DNA of 64,000 nt. It comes from Rhodophyticola sp017644125 (GTDB lineage Bacteria; Pseudomonadota; Alphaproteobacteria; Rhodobacterales; Rhodobacteraceae). Both the position numbers and the translations under genes were made by a program. The stretch lies in assembly GCF_042140125.1 (NCBI RefSeq), contig NZ_CP159473.1. One strand, given 5' to 3'. The notes beneath the pieces were generated by a model, which had not been told where the DNA came from, searched no databases, and worked only from the letters and a program-made list of their open reading frames with translations. The number at the start of each line of letters is the position of its first letter. Position 1 is the first letter of the stretch. Positions 34,983 through 45,500 of this stretch are shown in pieces.

Positions 34983-35471
34983 ATGCGGTTTCTGAGTTGG
35001 GTAATGGTGGGTGTGCTGGTGCTGGGTACCAGCGCCTGTTCACGCTTCATCGAGTATGACGGGCCGGAAGTGACCCGGATCGAGGTGCATAAAAGCACGC
35101 GGCAGATGTATCTGTTCCACAACGAAACCATTCTGGAGAGTTACGAATTCGAGTTGGGCTTCGCCCCGGTCGGCGACAAGCAGATCGAGGGTGACGGGCG
35201 TACACCGGAAGGCCGCTACACCATCGACCGGCGCAACCCGAACAGCGAATTCTACCTGTCCATCGGCATCAGCTATCCCAATGAACAGGACCGCGAGGAG
35301 GCCGCCGCGCTTGGCTTTTCACCGGGCGGTGACATCTTCATTCATGGCACGCCGAGAGCGTTTCGGCGGGCGGATGACTGGACATGGGGCTGCATTGCCG
35401 TGACGAATGCCGAGATGCGGCAGATCTACGCGATGGTGAATGATGGCACCATCATCGATATCTTCCCCTAA
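34983..35471 (+). CDS. lipoprotein with L,D-transpeptidase (YkuD) domain
   Basis: A 162-residue predicted lipoprotein (lipobox LGTSAC, lipidated Cys19). The YkuD catalytic core is present: His121 in IFIHGTPRAF and the nucleophile Cys137 in WTWGCIAVTNAEM, with the substrate strand VHKSTRQMYLFHNETILESYEFELGFAPVGDKQIEGDGRTPEG. It would make or cleave 3-3 cross-links or attach proteins to peptidoglycan. Its stop overlaps that of the convergent CAP-domain gene by four bases. A second YkuD gene is 0.7 kb downstream. Confidence 0.9.
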   Translation: MRFLSWVMVGVLVLGTSACSRFIEYDGPEVTRIEVHKSTRQMYLFHNETILESYEFELGFAPVGDKQIEGDGRTPEGRYTIDRRNPNSEFYLSIGISYPNEQDREEAAALGFSPGGDIFIHGTPRAFRRADDWTWGCIAVTNAEMRQIYAMVNDGTIIDIFP

Positions 35472-36016
35472 CCCGTCGGCGCATTGGCAGGGCCCGAGGT
35501 CCCGCCATCTCCGGTGACCATGGTCCACCAGATCTTGCCGTTCGGTTCCTGAAAGAACGCAAAGCCCAGATCCCTCGCGCCAGGGTCGGTGATCACGTCG
35601 CGCGTGTCGGGCTGCTGCATCCAGGCGGCCACGGTTTCAAGCTCTAACTCGTAGGTTTCCGAGATGTTTTCGCCCAGAACCGTGCCCGGATAGCCCACAC
35701 GCCTTGCCCGGTCGATCGGCGAAGATCCGTCCGAGCCGAAATGCCAGGGCCGGTTCTGCACCGACATGTCGCGGGAATGGGTGGCCGCCGCGGCGTTCAG
35801 CTCCGCATTCAGGCGCAACGCCGGTGCGCCCGCCGCCGCGCGAAGCGAATTCACGCTGTCAAGGACACGAAACTGGATCCGCGCCGTGTCGTCGGGGTTG
35901 ATTCGATAGATCGTCGGCAGCGGGCGACCGTCCGGCCCGAGGCGCGGCGCCGTGTTCGACACGCAGGCCGAAAGCGCCAATGCGCCTGAGGAAAGCAGCA
36001 GAGTCCGTCTCTTCAT
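35468..36016 (-). CDS. CAP (SCP/PR-1) domain lipoprotein
   Basis: A 182-residue exported protein with a twin-Arg-like basic start and a lipobox (LALSAC, Cys18). The CAP fold is visible as VLDSVNSLRAAAGAPALRLNAELNAAAATHSRDMSVQNRPWHFGSDGSSPIDRARRVGY, ENISETYELELETVAAWMQQPDTRDVITDPGARDLGFAF and the terminal KIWWTMVTGD. The family's His and Glu residues (HS, HFG, EN) are present. Bacterial CAP proteins have unknown enzymatic roles. It sits between two YkuD genes, hinting at envelope function. Confidence 0.88.
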   Translation of the reverse strand: MKRRTLLLSSGALALSACVSNTAPRLGPDGRPLPTIYRINPDDTARIQFRVLDSVNSLRAAAGAPALRLNAELNAAAATHSRDMSVQNRPWHFGSDGSSPIDRARRVGYPGTVLGENISETYELELETVAAWMQQPDTRDVITDPGARDLGFAFFQEPNGKIWWTMVTGDGGTSGPANAPTG

Positions 36017-36196
36017 TGCGGAAATACCTGTTTCAAAACCCCGTTTCTTCCCCTGACCCTTACAGGCGCGACTGCGGTCAATCAAACACAACCGGCAGAA
36101 TATCGCGCGCTCACGCTATTGTTTGATTTGCGGTGGCAGTTTGCCGGCCATAGTTTCGGTGACCGTATCGGGCGTGACGCCCGAAGGAGACCTGCC

Positions 36197-36784
36197 ATGA
36201 GCAAACACCCCCTGTCCCGCCGCATGTTTCTGGGCAGCGCCGCTGCCGGGCTGGCCGCGCCCGCCCTGGCCCAGAGCGGGACCGAAACCGTGGAGTTCGA
36301 GGGCGATATCTCGCAAACGGTGCGCCACAATATCTCCAGTTTCCGGACGCTGGATTGGCGACCCTATTTCAGCGATACGCAAAACGGAGCGATTCTGGTC
36401 GATGTCACCTCCCGCGCGCTGCACTACTGGAGCGAGGACCAGAGAACCTACCGGCTTTACCCCACATCCGTGCCGATGACCGAAGACCTGACCCGGCGCG
36501 GGCGCACCGAGGTGGTGCGGCTGGTCGAAGGCCCCGACTGGCGCCCGACACCCGCGATGCAGCAGCGTAATCCCGAATGGCCCGACTACGTTCCGCCCGG
36601 GCCGGACAATCCGCTCGGCACCCATGCGCTTTACCTGAGCTGGACCTATTACCGGATCCACGGAACCCATGATACGCGCAAGATCGGGCGCCGGTCTTCG
36701 AACGGATGCATCGGGCTTTACAACGAACACATTGCCGAGCTGTTCGCGATGACGCGGCGCGGCACACAAGTGTTGCTTATTTGA
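36197..36784 (+). CDS. exported L,D-transpeptidase (YkuD)
   Basis: A 195-residue protein with a Tat-type signal peptide (SRRMFLGSAAAGLAAPALAQ) and a YkuD domain. The catalytic residues are His155 in YYRIHGTHDTRKIG and Cys171 in RRSSNGCIGLYNEHI, the canonical S-x-G-C-I arrangement. It also holds RTYRLYPTSVPMTEDLTRRG, the usual substrate-strand region. It forms 3-3 cross-links or links proteins to the wall in the periplasm. The start ATG follows AAGGAGA. It is divergent from the CAP gene. Confidence 0.93.
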   Translation: MSKHPLSRRMFLGSAAAGLAAPALAQSGTETVEFEGDISQTVRHNISSFRTLDWRPYFSDTQNGAILVDVTSRALHYWSEDQRTYRLYPTSVPMTEDLTRRGRTEVVRLVEGPDWRPTPAMQQRNPEWPDYVPPGPDNPLGTHALYLSWTYYRIHGTHDTRKIGRRSSNGCIGLYNEHIAELFAMTRRGTQVLLI

Positions 36785-36931
36785 CGACAAATCCGGTTTG
36801 ATGCCGTTTCCGGCATTTCCGCGGCATTGCAATCGCCTGTCATTGCTGCTTAAACCGGGGCACGAGGTACAGTCTTGGGTGCCCTAAAGTTGCGCAATTC
36901 CGCGCCGAAGGGGCGTATCTTGGAGGATACA

Positions 36932-37114
36932 ATGAAAAAACTCGCTCTCGCCGCCGCTATTTCGGTTGCTGCCACCTCCGCTTTCGCAGGCGGCATGGCA
37001 GAACCGGTTCTGGAACCCGTTGTTATCGTTGAGGACACTTCGACCTCTGCCGGTGGCATCCTTGTTCCGATCCTGGCACTGATCCTGATCGCTGCTGCTG
37101 TTGCGGCCGATTGA
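36932..37114 (+). CDS. small exported/membrane protein, 60 residues
   Basis: A complete small gene with GGAGG at the right spacing. The product has an N-terminal signal peptide (MKKLALAAAISVAATSAFAGG), a short acidic linker (EPVLEPVVIVEDTSTSAG) and a C-terminal hydrophobic helix (GILVPILALILIAAAVAA) ending in Asp. It would sit in the inner membrane with a short periplasmic segment. I recognise the style from Rhodobacterales but know no function. A strong terminator follows 24 bases after its stop. Confidence 0.85.
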   Translation: MKKLALAAAISVAATSAFAGGMAEPVLEPVVIVEDTSTSAGGILVPILALILIAAAVAAD

Positions 37115-37137
37115 TCGAACGCCTTACGGCATTCAGT

Positions 37138-37172
37138 AAAAAGGCGGTCCGCTCGGGCCGCCTTTTTCTTTT
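37138..37172. terminator. bidirectional rho-independent terminator
   Basis: A stem AAAAAGGCGG/CCGCCTTTTT with a 10-nt loop, followed by CTTTT on the plus strand and an A-run on the other side. It separates the 60-residue gene from the convergent rlmN. Confidence 0.85.
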
Positions 37173-37193
37173 GGTGGTCCCGATCTGGTAAGC

Positions 37194-38378
37194 TTAAACC
37201 GACTGACCCGTTTCCGCCGCGATCTGGGCGCGCGACTTCCGGGCCCGTTCGGTGGCCGACTTCAACTGACCGCAGGCCGCCATGATATCTTCGCCCCGGG
37301 GGGTGCGGATCGGGCTGGCATAGCCCGCCTTGTAGACGATGTCGGCAAATCTCTCGATTCGCTCCCAGTCGGATCGTTCATAGGGCGCGCCGGGCCATTC
37401 ATTGAACGGAATGAGGTTGATCTTGGCCGGTATCCCCCTGATCAGATCGACCAGCCGGCGCGCATCCTGATCGCTGTCATTCACGCCCTTCAGCATCACG
37501 TATTCAAAGGTGATCCGTTCGCTGTTCGACGCCTTGGGATAGGCGCGCAACGCCTCCAGTAGCTCGGCAATCGGCCATTTCTTGTTGATCGGAACCAGCT
37601 TGTCGCGCACCTCGTCCGTCGTCGCGTGAAAGCTCACGGCCAGCATGCAGCCGATCTCCTCGGCCGTGCGCGCGATTTCCGGCACGACGCCGGAGGTCGA
37701 GAGCGTGATGCGGCGACGGCTGAGCGAAATCCCTTCCGGGTCCATCGTGATCTTCATGGCGTCGCGGACGGCATCGAAATTGTAAAGCGGCTCGCCCATC
37801 CCCATCAGCACGACATTCGACAGCAGGCGCGGCCGCGCATCCGAGCCCTCACCCGGTTCCGGCCATTCGCCCAGATCGTCCCGCGCCAGCATGACCTGTC
37901 CCACGATTTCGCCCGCCGTCAGGTTGCGGACCAGCTTCTGCGTGCCGGTATGGCAGAACGAACAGGTCAGCGTGCAGCCCACCTGAGAAGAAATGCACAA
38001 GGTGCCGCGATCCTCCTCAGGGATATAGACAACCTCCACCTCATGACCGCCGGCGATCCGGACAAGGTATTTGCGCGTACCGTCGGCCGAAACCTGACGG
38101 GAGACGACCTCGGGCAGGGCGATCACGAATGTCTCGGCCAGCTCAGCCCGGTAGGCCTTGCTGAGATTGGTCATCGCGTCGAACTCGCGGATGCCCTTCT
38201 GATAGATCCACTGCCAGATCTGGCCGACACGCATCCGCGCCTGTTTTTCGGGCGTACCGTGGGCGATCAGGATCGCGCGCATCTGATCCCGCGTCAGACC
38301 CACAAGATTTATGGGCCCGTCGGGCAGTTTGCGCGGGATGGTCAGAACGTCCTGCGTGACGGGAGCGCTGGCGGTCAT
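37194..38378 (-). CDS. rlmN: 23S rRNA/tRNA adenine-C2 methyltransferase (RlmN)
   Basis: A radical SAM enzyme that methylates C2 of A2503 in 23S rRNA and A37 in some tRNAs. In the 394-residue protein the cluster cysteines are Cys135, Cys139 and Cys142 in GCTLTCSFCHTG. The two catalytic cysteines are Cys128 (GTLCISSQ) and Cys369 (IMAACGQL). The VVLMGMGEPLYNFD and ITLSTSGVVPEI segments are also family hallmarks. Complete and typical. Confidence 0.97.
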   Translation of the reverse strand: MTASAPVTQDVLTIPRKLPDGPINLVGLTRDQMRAILIAHGTPEKQARMRVGQIWQWIYQKGIREFDAMTNLSKAYRAELAETFVIALPEVVSRQVSADGTRKYLVRIAGGHEVEVVYIPEEDRGTLCISSQVGCTLTCSFCHTGTQKLVRNLTAGEIVGQVMLARDDLGEWPEPGEGSDARPRLLSNVVLMGMGEPLYNFDAVRDAMKITMDPEGISLSRRRITLSTSGVVPEIARTAEEIGCMLAVSFHATTDEVRDKLVPINKKWPIAELLEALRAYPKASNSERITFEYVMLKGVNDSDQDARRLVDLIRGIPAKINLIPFNEWPGAPYERSDWERIERFADIVYKAGYASPIRTPRGEDIMAACGQLKSATERARKSRAQIAAETGQSV

Positions 38379-38456
38379 CGGCTCAATCCTTTGGGGTCAG
38401 GCGGGTCACATATAGCCCCGCGCGCCGCAACGCAAACCCCAACAGGCCCGACCGGT

Positions 38457-38987
38457 CTAGCCGCCGCAGCGCGCCTCGGCATCTTCGACCGCCGCCGTGA
38501 AGCCCAGAAGCGAGAAAGTATCCTGCGTTTGCGTCCCGCGGGCGGACCGCGCCGTCAGAACCGCCTCGGCCCCGCGTTTCATCGCGGTCACGATGCGCTG
38601 GTCATCCTGTTCCGATGCGGCCCAGGCCATTTCACCATCGGTGAACAACTCGAACGTGGTCGACCCGATCGCCATCGTGACGGTGGAGCCCGGTGCAAAC
38701 GGATAGCCGCCGGTAAAGGAAACCTCGCCGCGCTTCTCTTCGGCGGGCCAATAGCTCACGAACATCAGGATCTCACCGCGCCGGACGGCGACCACGCGGC
38801 CATCGCGCGTGTTGACGGTTTCGCGCGGCGTCGAAACGACCCAGCATTGCGTGGGATCGTCTTCGACGAAGACGCTCCAGTCCGTCTCGGCATTCACCCG
38901 GTTCGACGATTGATCCTGCGCCCATATCCCGTTTGCCGACAGGGACAGCGCCGTCGCGGCAAGCGCACCCAACACCCAGTGTTTCAT
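38457..38987 (-). CDS. invasion-associated locus B (IalB)-like exported protein
   Basis: A 176-residue secreted protein: a signal peptide MKHWVLGALAATALSLSANGIWAQ, then an IalB-like fold beginning ETDWSVFVEDDPTQCWVVSTP, with EVSFTGGYPFAPGSTVTMAIGSTTFELFTDGEMAWAASEQDD and a terminal pair with RCGG. The early Cys and the last Cys could form a disulfide. IalB proteins in alphaproteobacteria are periplasmic; their biochemical role is unclear. It is divergent from the asparaginase gene. Confidence 0.8.
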   Translation of the reverse strand: MKHWVLGALAATALSLSANGIWAQDQSSNRVNAETDWSVFVEDDPTQCWVVSTPRETVNTRDGRVVAVRRGEILMFVSYWPAEEKRGEVSFTGGYPFAPGSTVTMAIGSTTFELFTDGEMAWAASEQDDQRIVTAMKRGAEAVLTARSARGTQTQDTFSLLGFTAAVEDAEARCGG

Positions 38988-39158
38988 CTTCCCTACTGCC
39001 TCCAGCCTTACTCTGCCTCTGGCCCGATCCGGCGGTTTTTTATCTCTGGTAAGCGGAACGGACATTTCACTTTCTGCTGCTGCAGACTAACCTGATTTTC
39101 AAGGCATGGGAAAGCCCCGGCGGCAGAAATTCGCCGGGATGTGAACGGGAACGGAAGA

Positions 39159-40166
39159 ATGAAGAATACGGAGCCACTGGTCGAGGTCTGGCGCGGCCCT
39201 TTCCGCGAGAGCCTGCACCGGGGGCATGCGGTGATCTGGGACGCGGGCGGCGATATCGTCGCCGCCTGGGGCGACCCGGACGCCGTGATCCTGCCGCGGT
39301 CCTCCTGCAAGATGGTGCAGGCTTTGCCGCTTGTCGAAAGCGGTGCGGCCGAGGCCTACGGCCTGACCGATGCGCAACTGGCCCTGGCCTGCGCATCTCA
39401 TCAGGGGGCGCATGTTCACACGGATATGGTGGCGGCATGGCTTGCCGATCTCGGCTTGTCCGAAGAGGCACTTCGCTGCGGGCCACAGATGCCGAATGAC
39501 CGGGATGCGCGCAACGAATTGATCCGTGGATACAGGGAGCCGGGGCAGAGTCACAATAATTGCTCCGGAAAGCATTCCGGCTTTCTGACCCTTGGCAGGC
39601 ATCTGGGAGCAGGGCCGGAATACGTGGACACGGACCACCCGGTTCAGCGCGCCGTGAAAGCCGTATTCGAAGAGGTCACCGGGGAGGACAGCCCCGGCCA
39701 TGGGATAGACGGGTGTTCGGCCCCGAATTTCGCCTGCACGATGACGGGGCTGGCGCGGGCCATGGCGGGCTTTGCCGCTGCCACGGGCGACGGCGGCGCG
39801 CGCGACCAGGCACAATTCCGGCTGACGCGCGCCATGGCGGCCTATCCGCATCTGGTGGCGGGGGAAGGTCGCGCCTGTACCATTCTGATGCGCGCGATGA
39901 ACGGGCGCGCGTCGATCAAGACCGGGGCCGAAGCGGTGTTTGTCGGCATCCTGACGGAGCAGAAACTCGGGATCGCCGTCAAGATCGAAGACGGCACGAC
40001 ACGCGGGGCCGAGGCCGTGATCACACAGCTTCTGATCGGTGCGGGCGTTCTGGCGGCGGATCACCCCGCCGCGATCCGGTATCGCCACGGCCCGATCCTC
40101 AATCGCCGCGGGATCGAAACGGGCGCCTATCGGATCAGCGACAGTCTGGCCGGCTGGCGCCTTTAA
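39159..40166 (+). CDS. asparaginase of the thermolabile Rhizobium type (Asparaginase_II, PF06089)
   Basis: A 335-residue cytosolic L-asparaginase. It belongs to the family of Rhizobium etli AnsA, unrelated to E. coli asparaginases and related to serine beta-lactamase folds. The signatures are ILPRSSCKMVQALPL (the S-x-x-K catalytic pair), ASHQGAHVHTDMVAAWL, NNCSGKHSGFLTLGRHLGA and GIDGCSAPNFACTMTGLARAMAGF. A GTG six codons upstream is possible; the ATG at 39159 starts the conserved part. It converges on the histidine kinase and overlaps its end by four bases. Confidence 0.9.
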   Translation: MKNTEPLVEVWRGPFRESLHRGHAVIWDAGGDIVAAWGDPDAVILPRSSCKMVQALPLVESGAAEAYGLTDAQLALACASHQGAHVHTDMVAAWLADLGLSEEALRCGPQMPNDRDARNELIRGYREPGQSHNNCSGKHSGFLTLGRHLGAGPEYVDTDHPVQRAVKAVFEEVTGEDSPGHGIDGCSAPNFACTMTGLARAMAGFAAATGDGGARDQAQFRLTRAMAAYPHLVAGEGRACTILMRAMNGRASIKTGAEAVFVGILTEQKLGIAVKIEDGTTRGAEAVITQLLIGAGVLAADHPAAIRYRHGPILNRRGIETGAYRISDSLAGWRL

Positions 40167-42363
40167 CCCGCCCTCTCGGGCGCATCCGGGCCCAGATCCA
40201 GGTCGGCGGGTGCAAGTGCGACGATTCGGTCCAGAATTGCATCCTTCTTGAGGGGCTTGGTCAGATAGTGATCGATCCCCGCCTCGAAAATGCGTTTCTC
40301 GTCTCCGTCCATGGCGTGGGCCGTCATCGCAACGATCGGCACGCGGGGCAGGTGATGGCGGGCTTCGAACGCGCGGATTTCCCTGGCGGCCTCCAGCCCG
40401 TACATCTCGGGCATGGAAATGTCGGTGAAGACCAGATCGGGCGGATGCGCGACATAGGCATCCAGCGCCTCGCGCCCGTTACCGACCATGCACAGATCAA
40501 GCGTGAGGGATTTGATCATCTTGCGAAAGACCAACTGGTTGGTCTTGTTGTCCTCGGCGGCCAGCAGGCGCAGAACGCGCGGCTGCGGAGGCGGTACCGC
40601 GGGGGCGGGCGATGCCGGGTCAGTCTGCGCGTCCGAGCCGGTGGAAAGGGTCTCCGTCTCCCGCCCAAGGGCTGCGGCCATCACGGCATCGCGCAGCGAT
40701 GCCCGCGATGCGGCCAGCGGAATGGCCGGATACTGCAGGGCTTCGGCGATGTTCGGCCCGGCCAGGGCGATGGGCCCCGCATAGCCCCCCTGACGCAGAT
40801 CCCGGATCGCCGCGCCGGTCTGTTCTTCCGTCCGGTCCGTGAGCAGGATGAGCAACGCCAGATCCGCGGGCGGCCTGTCCGACCCGCGCAGGACCGAGAC
40901 CCGCGCGTCGAGGCGGCCCAGACGCTCCGCCAGACCGGCGGCATCGGTGCCGTCATCTTCCCAGATCGCCAATGCCCGCGATGCGGCGGGCAGGGGCGGC
41001 ACCGGCCTGTCATCTTCATCCTCGGGCACCGGCAGACACAACCGGAACCCGAAGGCGGAGCCGACATCGGGTTCGCTTTCCAGCCACATCTCCCCCCCAT
41101 CATGCGGATCAGACGGCGCGTGATCGACAGCCCAAGCCCGGTGCCTTCGAATTTCCGGTTTGCCTGATCCTCGACCTGATTGAACTGCCCGAAGACATGG
41201 GCCTGCATCTCGGCGGGGATGCCAATGCCCGTATCCTCCACCACCATCCGAAAGGTGACATGGCCGTCATTCCGGCCTTCGCCCACGACGCGGACAAGAA
41301 CATAGCCCTCAGGCGTGAACTTCACCGCATTGCCGATCAGATTGGTCAGGATCTGGCGGATGCGCCCCCGATCCGCCACCACCCTTTCGGGCATGAACAT
41401 GTCGTAATCGACCCGGAGCGTCAGATCGCGGCCCTGGATGCCCGGGCGCAGCAATCGGAAGATTTCGTGGATCATTTCCTGCAGATCGAAAGGCTCGGGA
41501 TGCAGCGTGATCTTGTCGGCCTCGATCTTCGAATAATCCAGCACGTCATTTATGATGACCAGCAGTGCCTCGCTCGAGCTCTTGATCGTGTCGATGTAAA
41601 GGCGCTGTTCCTTGGTCAGCTCGGTGTCGCGCAACAGATCGGCCATGCCGACCACGCCGTTCATCGGGGTGCGGATCTCATGGCTCATATTGGCAAGAAA
41701 GGCGGATTTGGCGCGGTTCGCGGCCTCCGCCTGATCGCGGGCCTTGCGCAGTTCCTGCTCCCGGCGGACCGTTTCGGTGATGTCGATTGCCAGCGACACC
41801 ACATCGCCTTCGCCGGTGCGTTCGTCATGCAGGCGGATGTAAGCGCCGTTCCAGAGCTTCAGGGTCTTTTCGGGAATCGTCTCGCTTTCCCATCTGGCGA
41901 TCATGTCATCGATCCAGTCTTCGGGTCCGACCCCTTCCAGATCGACGATGCCTTCTTCCACGGCGATGCGAAGCACCGCCTCGTAGCTGGCCCCCGGGCC
42001 GATATCGGCGATATTGTCGAACACGGCGATGAAAGCGGGGTTGGCGGCGATCATCCGCCAATCGCTGTCGAAAATGGCGAACCCGTCATCGATGGCCTCC
42101 AGCGAGTCCCACAACCGGCGCTCGGCCATCACCGCCTTTTCGGTGGCCACCTCAAGCTGGGCCTTCACCTGCGTGGTCTGCCCGATCAGCTCGGCATTTT
42201 CCTCCCGCTGTTCAATGACCTGATAACTCAGCGCATTTGTATGTTCCGCAAGCTTCTTGTTCGCGGAATACAGCTCGTCGGATTTCTGAACCAGAAGCCG
42301 CTCGGCGGCCAGACGCAAGCGGCGCTCCTGCGCCAAACGGTCATCGATACCGGCGCTGCCCAT
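40163..42363 (-). pseudogene. hybrid sensor histidine kinase with response regulator, frameshifted
   Basis: Joined across one frameshift, this would be a 733-residue soluble hybrid kinase. The order is a coiled coil (about residues 15-90), a PAS-like sensor (DSLEAIDDGFAIFDSDWRMIAANPAF, 88-200), HisKA with His228 in ANMSHEIRTPMNG, and HATPase with LTNLIGNAVKFTPEG and DTGIGIPAEMQAHVFGQF and GTGLGLSITRR. A degenerate REC region and a C-terminal REC domain (RLLAAEDNKTNQLVF, FTDISMPEMYGLEA, phospho-Asp in FTD) follow. The frame breaks at a seven-G tract (41092-41098) right after the G2 box; eight G would restore it. Sequence downstream is intact, so the lesion is recent, variable, or a sequencing error. 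No transmembrane segment is seen. Confidence 0.85.
41092..41098 (-). repeat. seven-G homopolymer at the kinase frameshift
   Basis: On the minus strand ATGAT is followed by seven G and then AGATGTGG. Frame 1 (MMGG then RCGWK) loses homology, while frame 2 resumes MWLESEPDVGSAFGF. One more G restores the reading frame. Confidence 0.9.
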
Positions 42364-42511
42364 GATTTCCCTATGTCCCGACACATCACTTTGTCGCGAT
42401 GTTCCCCGAACCGTCTGAACATTGGTTTAACGCGGCACGGGAAATCGTGGACAGATCCCTGAAAAGCGTGGCACGATTGGCCCATTATTTGATCATTTTC
42501 AGGAGACTGCC

Positions 42512-45500
42512 ATGCGCCCGATTTTTGCGCTGCTGACCTGGCTGCTCGTTGCGCTGCCCGCATTTGCCCAGGATGCGATTCCGGACCGGTTCATCGCCAT
42601 CACCCGCGATGTGGATTTTCCCGGCGGCGATTTGCGGCCCCTTTTCGACACGACATTCGAAGCCTGTTCCGCCGCCTGTCTGGCGGACCCCGATTGCCGG
42701 GCCTTCACGTTCAACCAGCGCTCCGACGCCTGTTTCCCGAAATCCGGTGTTCTTGCCCAGAACCCCTACGATGGGGCCATCTCCGCAGAGGTCTACGCCA
42801 CCGATCCCGGCGTTCTGGAACGGCTGGACGACCGCATCGCAACCCTGTCATTCCTGCGCTCCGGCGATCTGTCGAGCGCGCGCCGGCAGGCGGAGGGATT
42901 GGCCGGCGAGCACCCGGCAGGCACCTGGAGTGTGCAGCAACTGGCCGATGCCGCCCGCGACGCCGCGACCCGCGGCGACCTGGAAGGAGCGATCCGCCTG
43001 ACCGGGGCGGCACTCACCCGCAGCGATGCGCCCGCGCTCTGGGCTGAATATGCCCGCCATCTTCTCGCACTCAGCGGTATCAACGGGCAGCCCCGGTACC
43101 AGCTGGAGAGCCGCGCCTTCGCCGCCGCGACCAATGCGGCGCTGCGCGCGCCCGACGGGCCGGTTCTGGCCGATGCGCTCGACATCCTCGCGCAGACGCT
43201 GGAACGGCAGGGGCGGGGGCGCGACACGATCCCGGCCCTGCGCCTGGCACTGGCGCAGGCCCCGCGCGCTGACCTGTCGGGTGCGCTCGACAGGGCCGTC
43301 AGGCTTTTCGGGTTCCGCGTGGTGGAAACTCGGGTCGACAACGAGGCGGCGATGCCCCGGATCTGCGTAATCTTCTCCGAAGAGCTCGAATCCGGTGGTG
43401 TCGCCTATGGCGATTTCCTGCAATCCGCGGTTTCAGGGCTGAGCGTCGAGGGTGAGGATCGCCAGCTTTGCATCTCGGGTGTCACCCATGGCCAGAGATA
43501 CGAGTTCACGTTGCGCGCGGGTCTGCCTGCGGCTTCTGGTGAGGTGTTGCAGGCACCGGTCACGATCCGGCAATACGTGCAGGATCGAAGCCCGTCTGTC
43601 CGCTTTCCCGGTCGCGCCTATATCCTGCCGCGCAGCGAGGCCGCTGCAATCCCGGTCGTCGCCGTCAATACCGACGAGGTGACGCTGCGGCTGTTCCGCG
43701 TGTCGGATCGCAACCTTGTCCGCAGCTTGCAGGAGACCTATTTCGGGCGGCCCCTGAACGAGTGGGAGATCAACCGCTTCACCACCGAACTGGACGAAGA
43801 GGTCTGGACCGGAACCGGCGAGGTGGCGCAGGAGCTGAACCGCGATGTCACGACCCGGCTGCCGATGGGCGACGTGCTGACCGATCTGGGCCCGGGGATC
43901 TATGCGCTGGAGGCACGCGCCGCCAATCAGGCCGCGCGGGATACGATGGCCGCCACCCAGTGGTTTCTGGTCAGCGATCTGGGGCTGTCCACCATGAGCG
44001 GTGCCGATGGTATCCATGTCGTCGTGCGCGGGCTGTCCGATGCGGCCGCCCGGCCGGGCCTGACCGTCAGCCTGATCTCGGAATCCAATCGCGTGCTGGG
44101 CGAGGCCGTGACGGACGCAGAGGGCTACGCGCTGTTCGATGCGGGGCTCGCCCTTGGGCGCGCCGGGGCTGCGCCCGCCATGCTGGCCGTGACCGACACG
44201 GATGATTATGCCTTTCTGTCCCTGCGCGACGCGGAGTTCGATCTTTCCGATCGCGGGGTGGAGGGGCGCGAGGCCGCCGGTGCGATCGATCTGTTTCTGA
44301 CCACCGATCGCGGCGCCTACCGCGCGGGCGAGGTCATTCACGCCACGGCGCTGGCGCGCGACGGCCGGGCCGAGGCGATCACCGGCCTGCCGCTGACCGC
44401 GATTCTGATCCGCGCGGATGGAGTGGAATACACCCGGACCCTGCTGCGCGAAAGCGGGGCAGGGGGCTTCGTGTTCACGCTGCCTCTTGGCACCAACATC
44501 CCCCGCGGCACGTGGCGGCTGGCCGTCCATGCGGACCCCGAGGCGCCGCCGCTTGCGAGCCGGACCCTGCTGGTCGAGGATTTTCTGCCCGAGCGCATCG
44601 ACGTGGCGCTGAACCTGCCCGAGGGACCGATCCGCCCCGGTCAGAGACCGCAGCTCGACCTTGAGGCGGATTATCTGTTTGGCGCCCCCGCCGGCGATCT
44701 CCCGGTCGAAGGGACGCTGGTGCTGCGCCCGCGGGAAACGCTGGAGGACTGGCCCGGATATCGTTTCGGGCGTCACGACCAGCCGCCTCAGCCCGCCTTC
44801 GGGAACATCCCCGGCGGCATTGTCACCGCCGATGACGGGCGCGCCACGCTGACCCTCGATCTGCCGGCAACCTCCGGTCCGCCGCATCCGCGGGACCTGA
44901 CCGTCACGGTCCGCGTCTCGGAAGGATCGGGCCGCCCGGTCGAGCGCCAGATCACCCGGGCGGTGGAGCCCGAGGGCACGCTCATCGGCATCAGGCCGCT
45001 TTTCGACGGCACGCTCGCCGAAGGTGCGGAGGCGCAGTTCGATCTGATCGCGGTGAATGCCGATGGTGCAGTACCCGTGGACTGGACCCTCAACCGTGTC
45101 GAGCGGCGCTATCAGTGGTACTCGCAGAACGGCGCGTGGAACTGGGAGCCGGTCACGACCCGCACCCGGATCGCCAATGGCCAGGCCACGCTTGGCCCCG
45201 ATCCGGTGCGAATCAGTCAGGCCGTCGAATGGGGCGCGTTCGAGTTGCGGGTGGAGACCGCATCCGGCGCCTATGGCATCACCTCGGTCGGGTTCGATGC
45301 CGGCTGGTATGCGCCCGCCGATGCCGGTGGCACGCCGGACGTGCTGGACCTGTCGCTGGACGCGGAGACCTACAGCCCCGGGGAAACCGCGCAGCTTCGG
45401 ATTGTCCCCCGGCAGGGAGGCACCGCCCTGATCCGGGTGATGTCGAACCGGTTGATCGACATGCAGATCGTCGAACTGGGCGACGAGCCGGTGGAGATCG

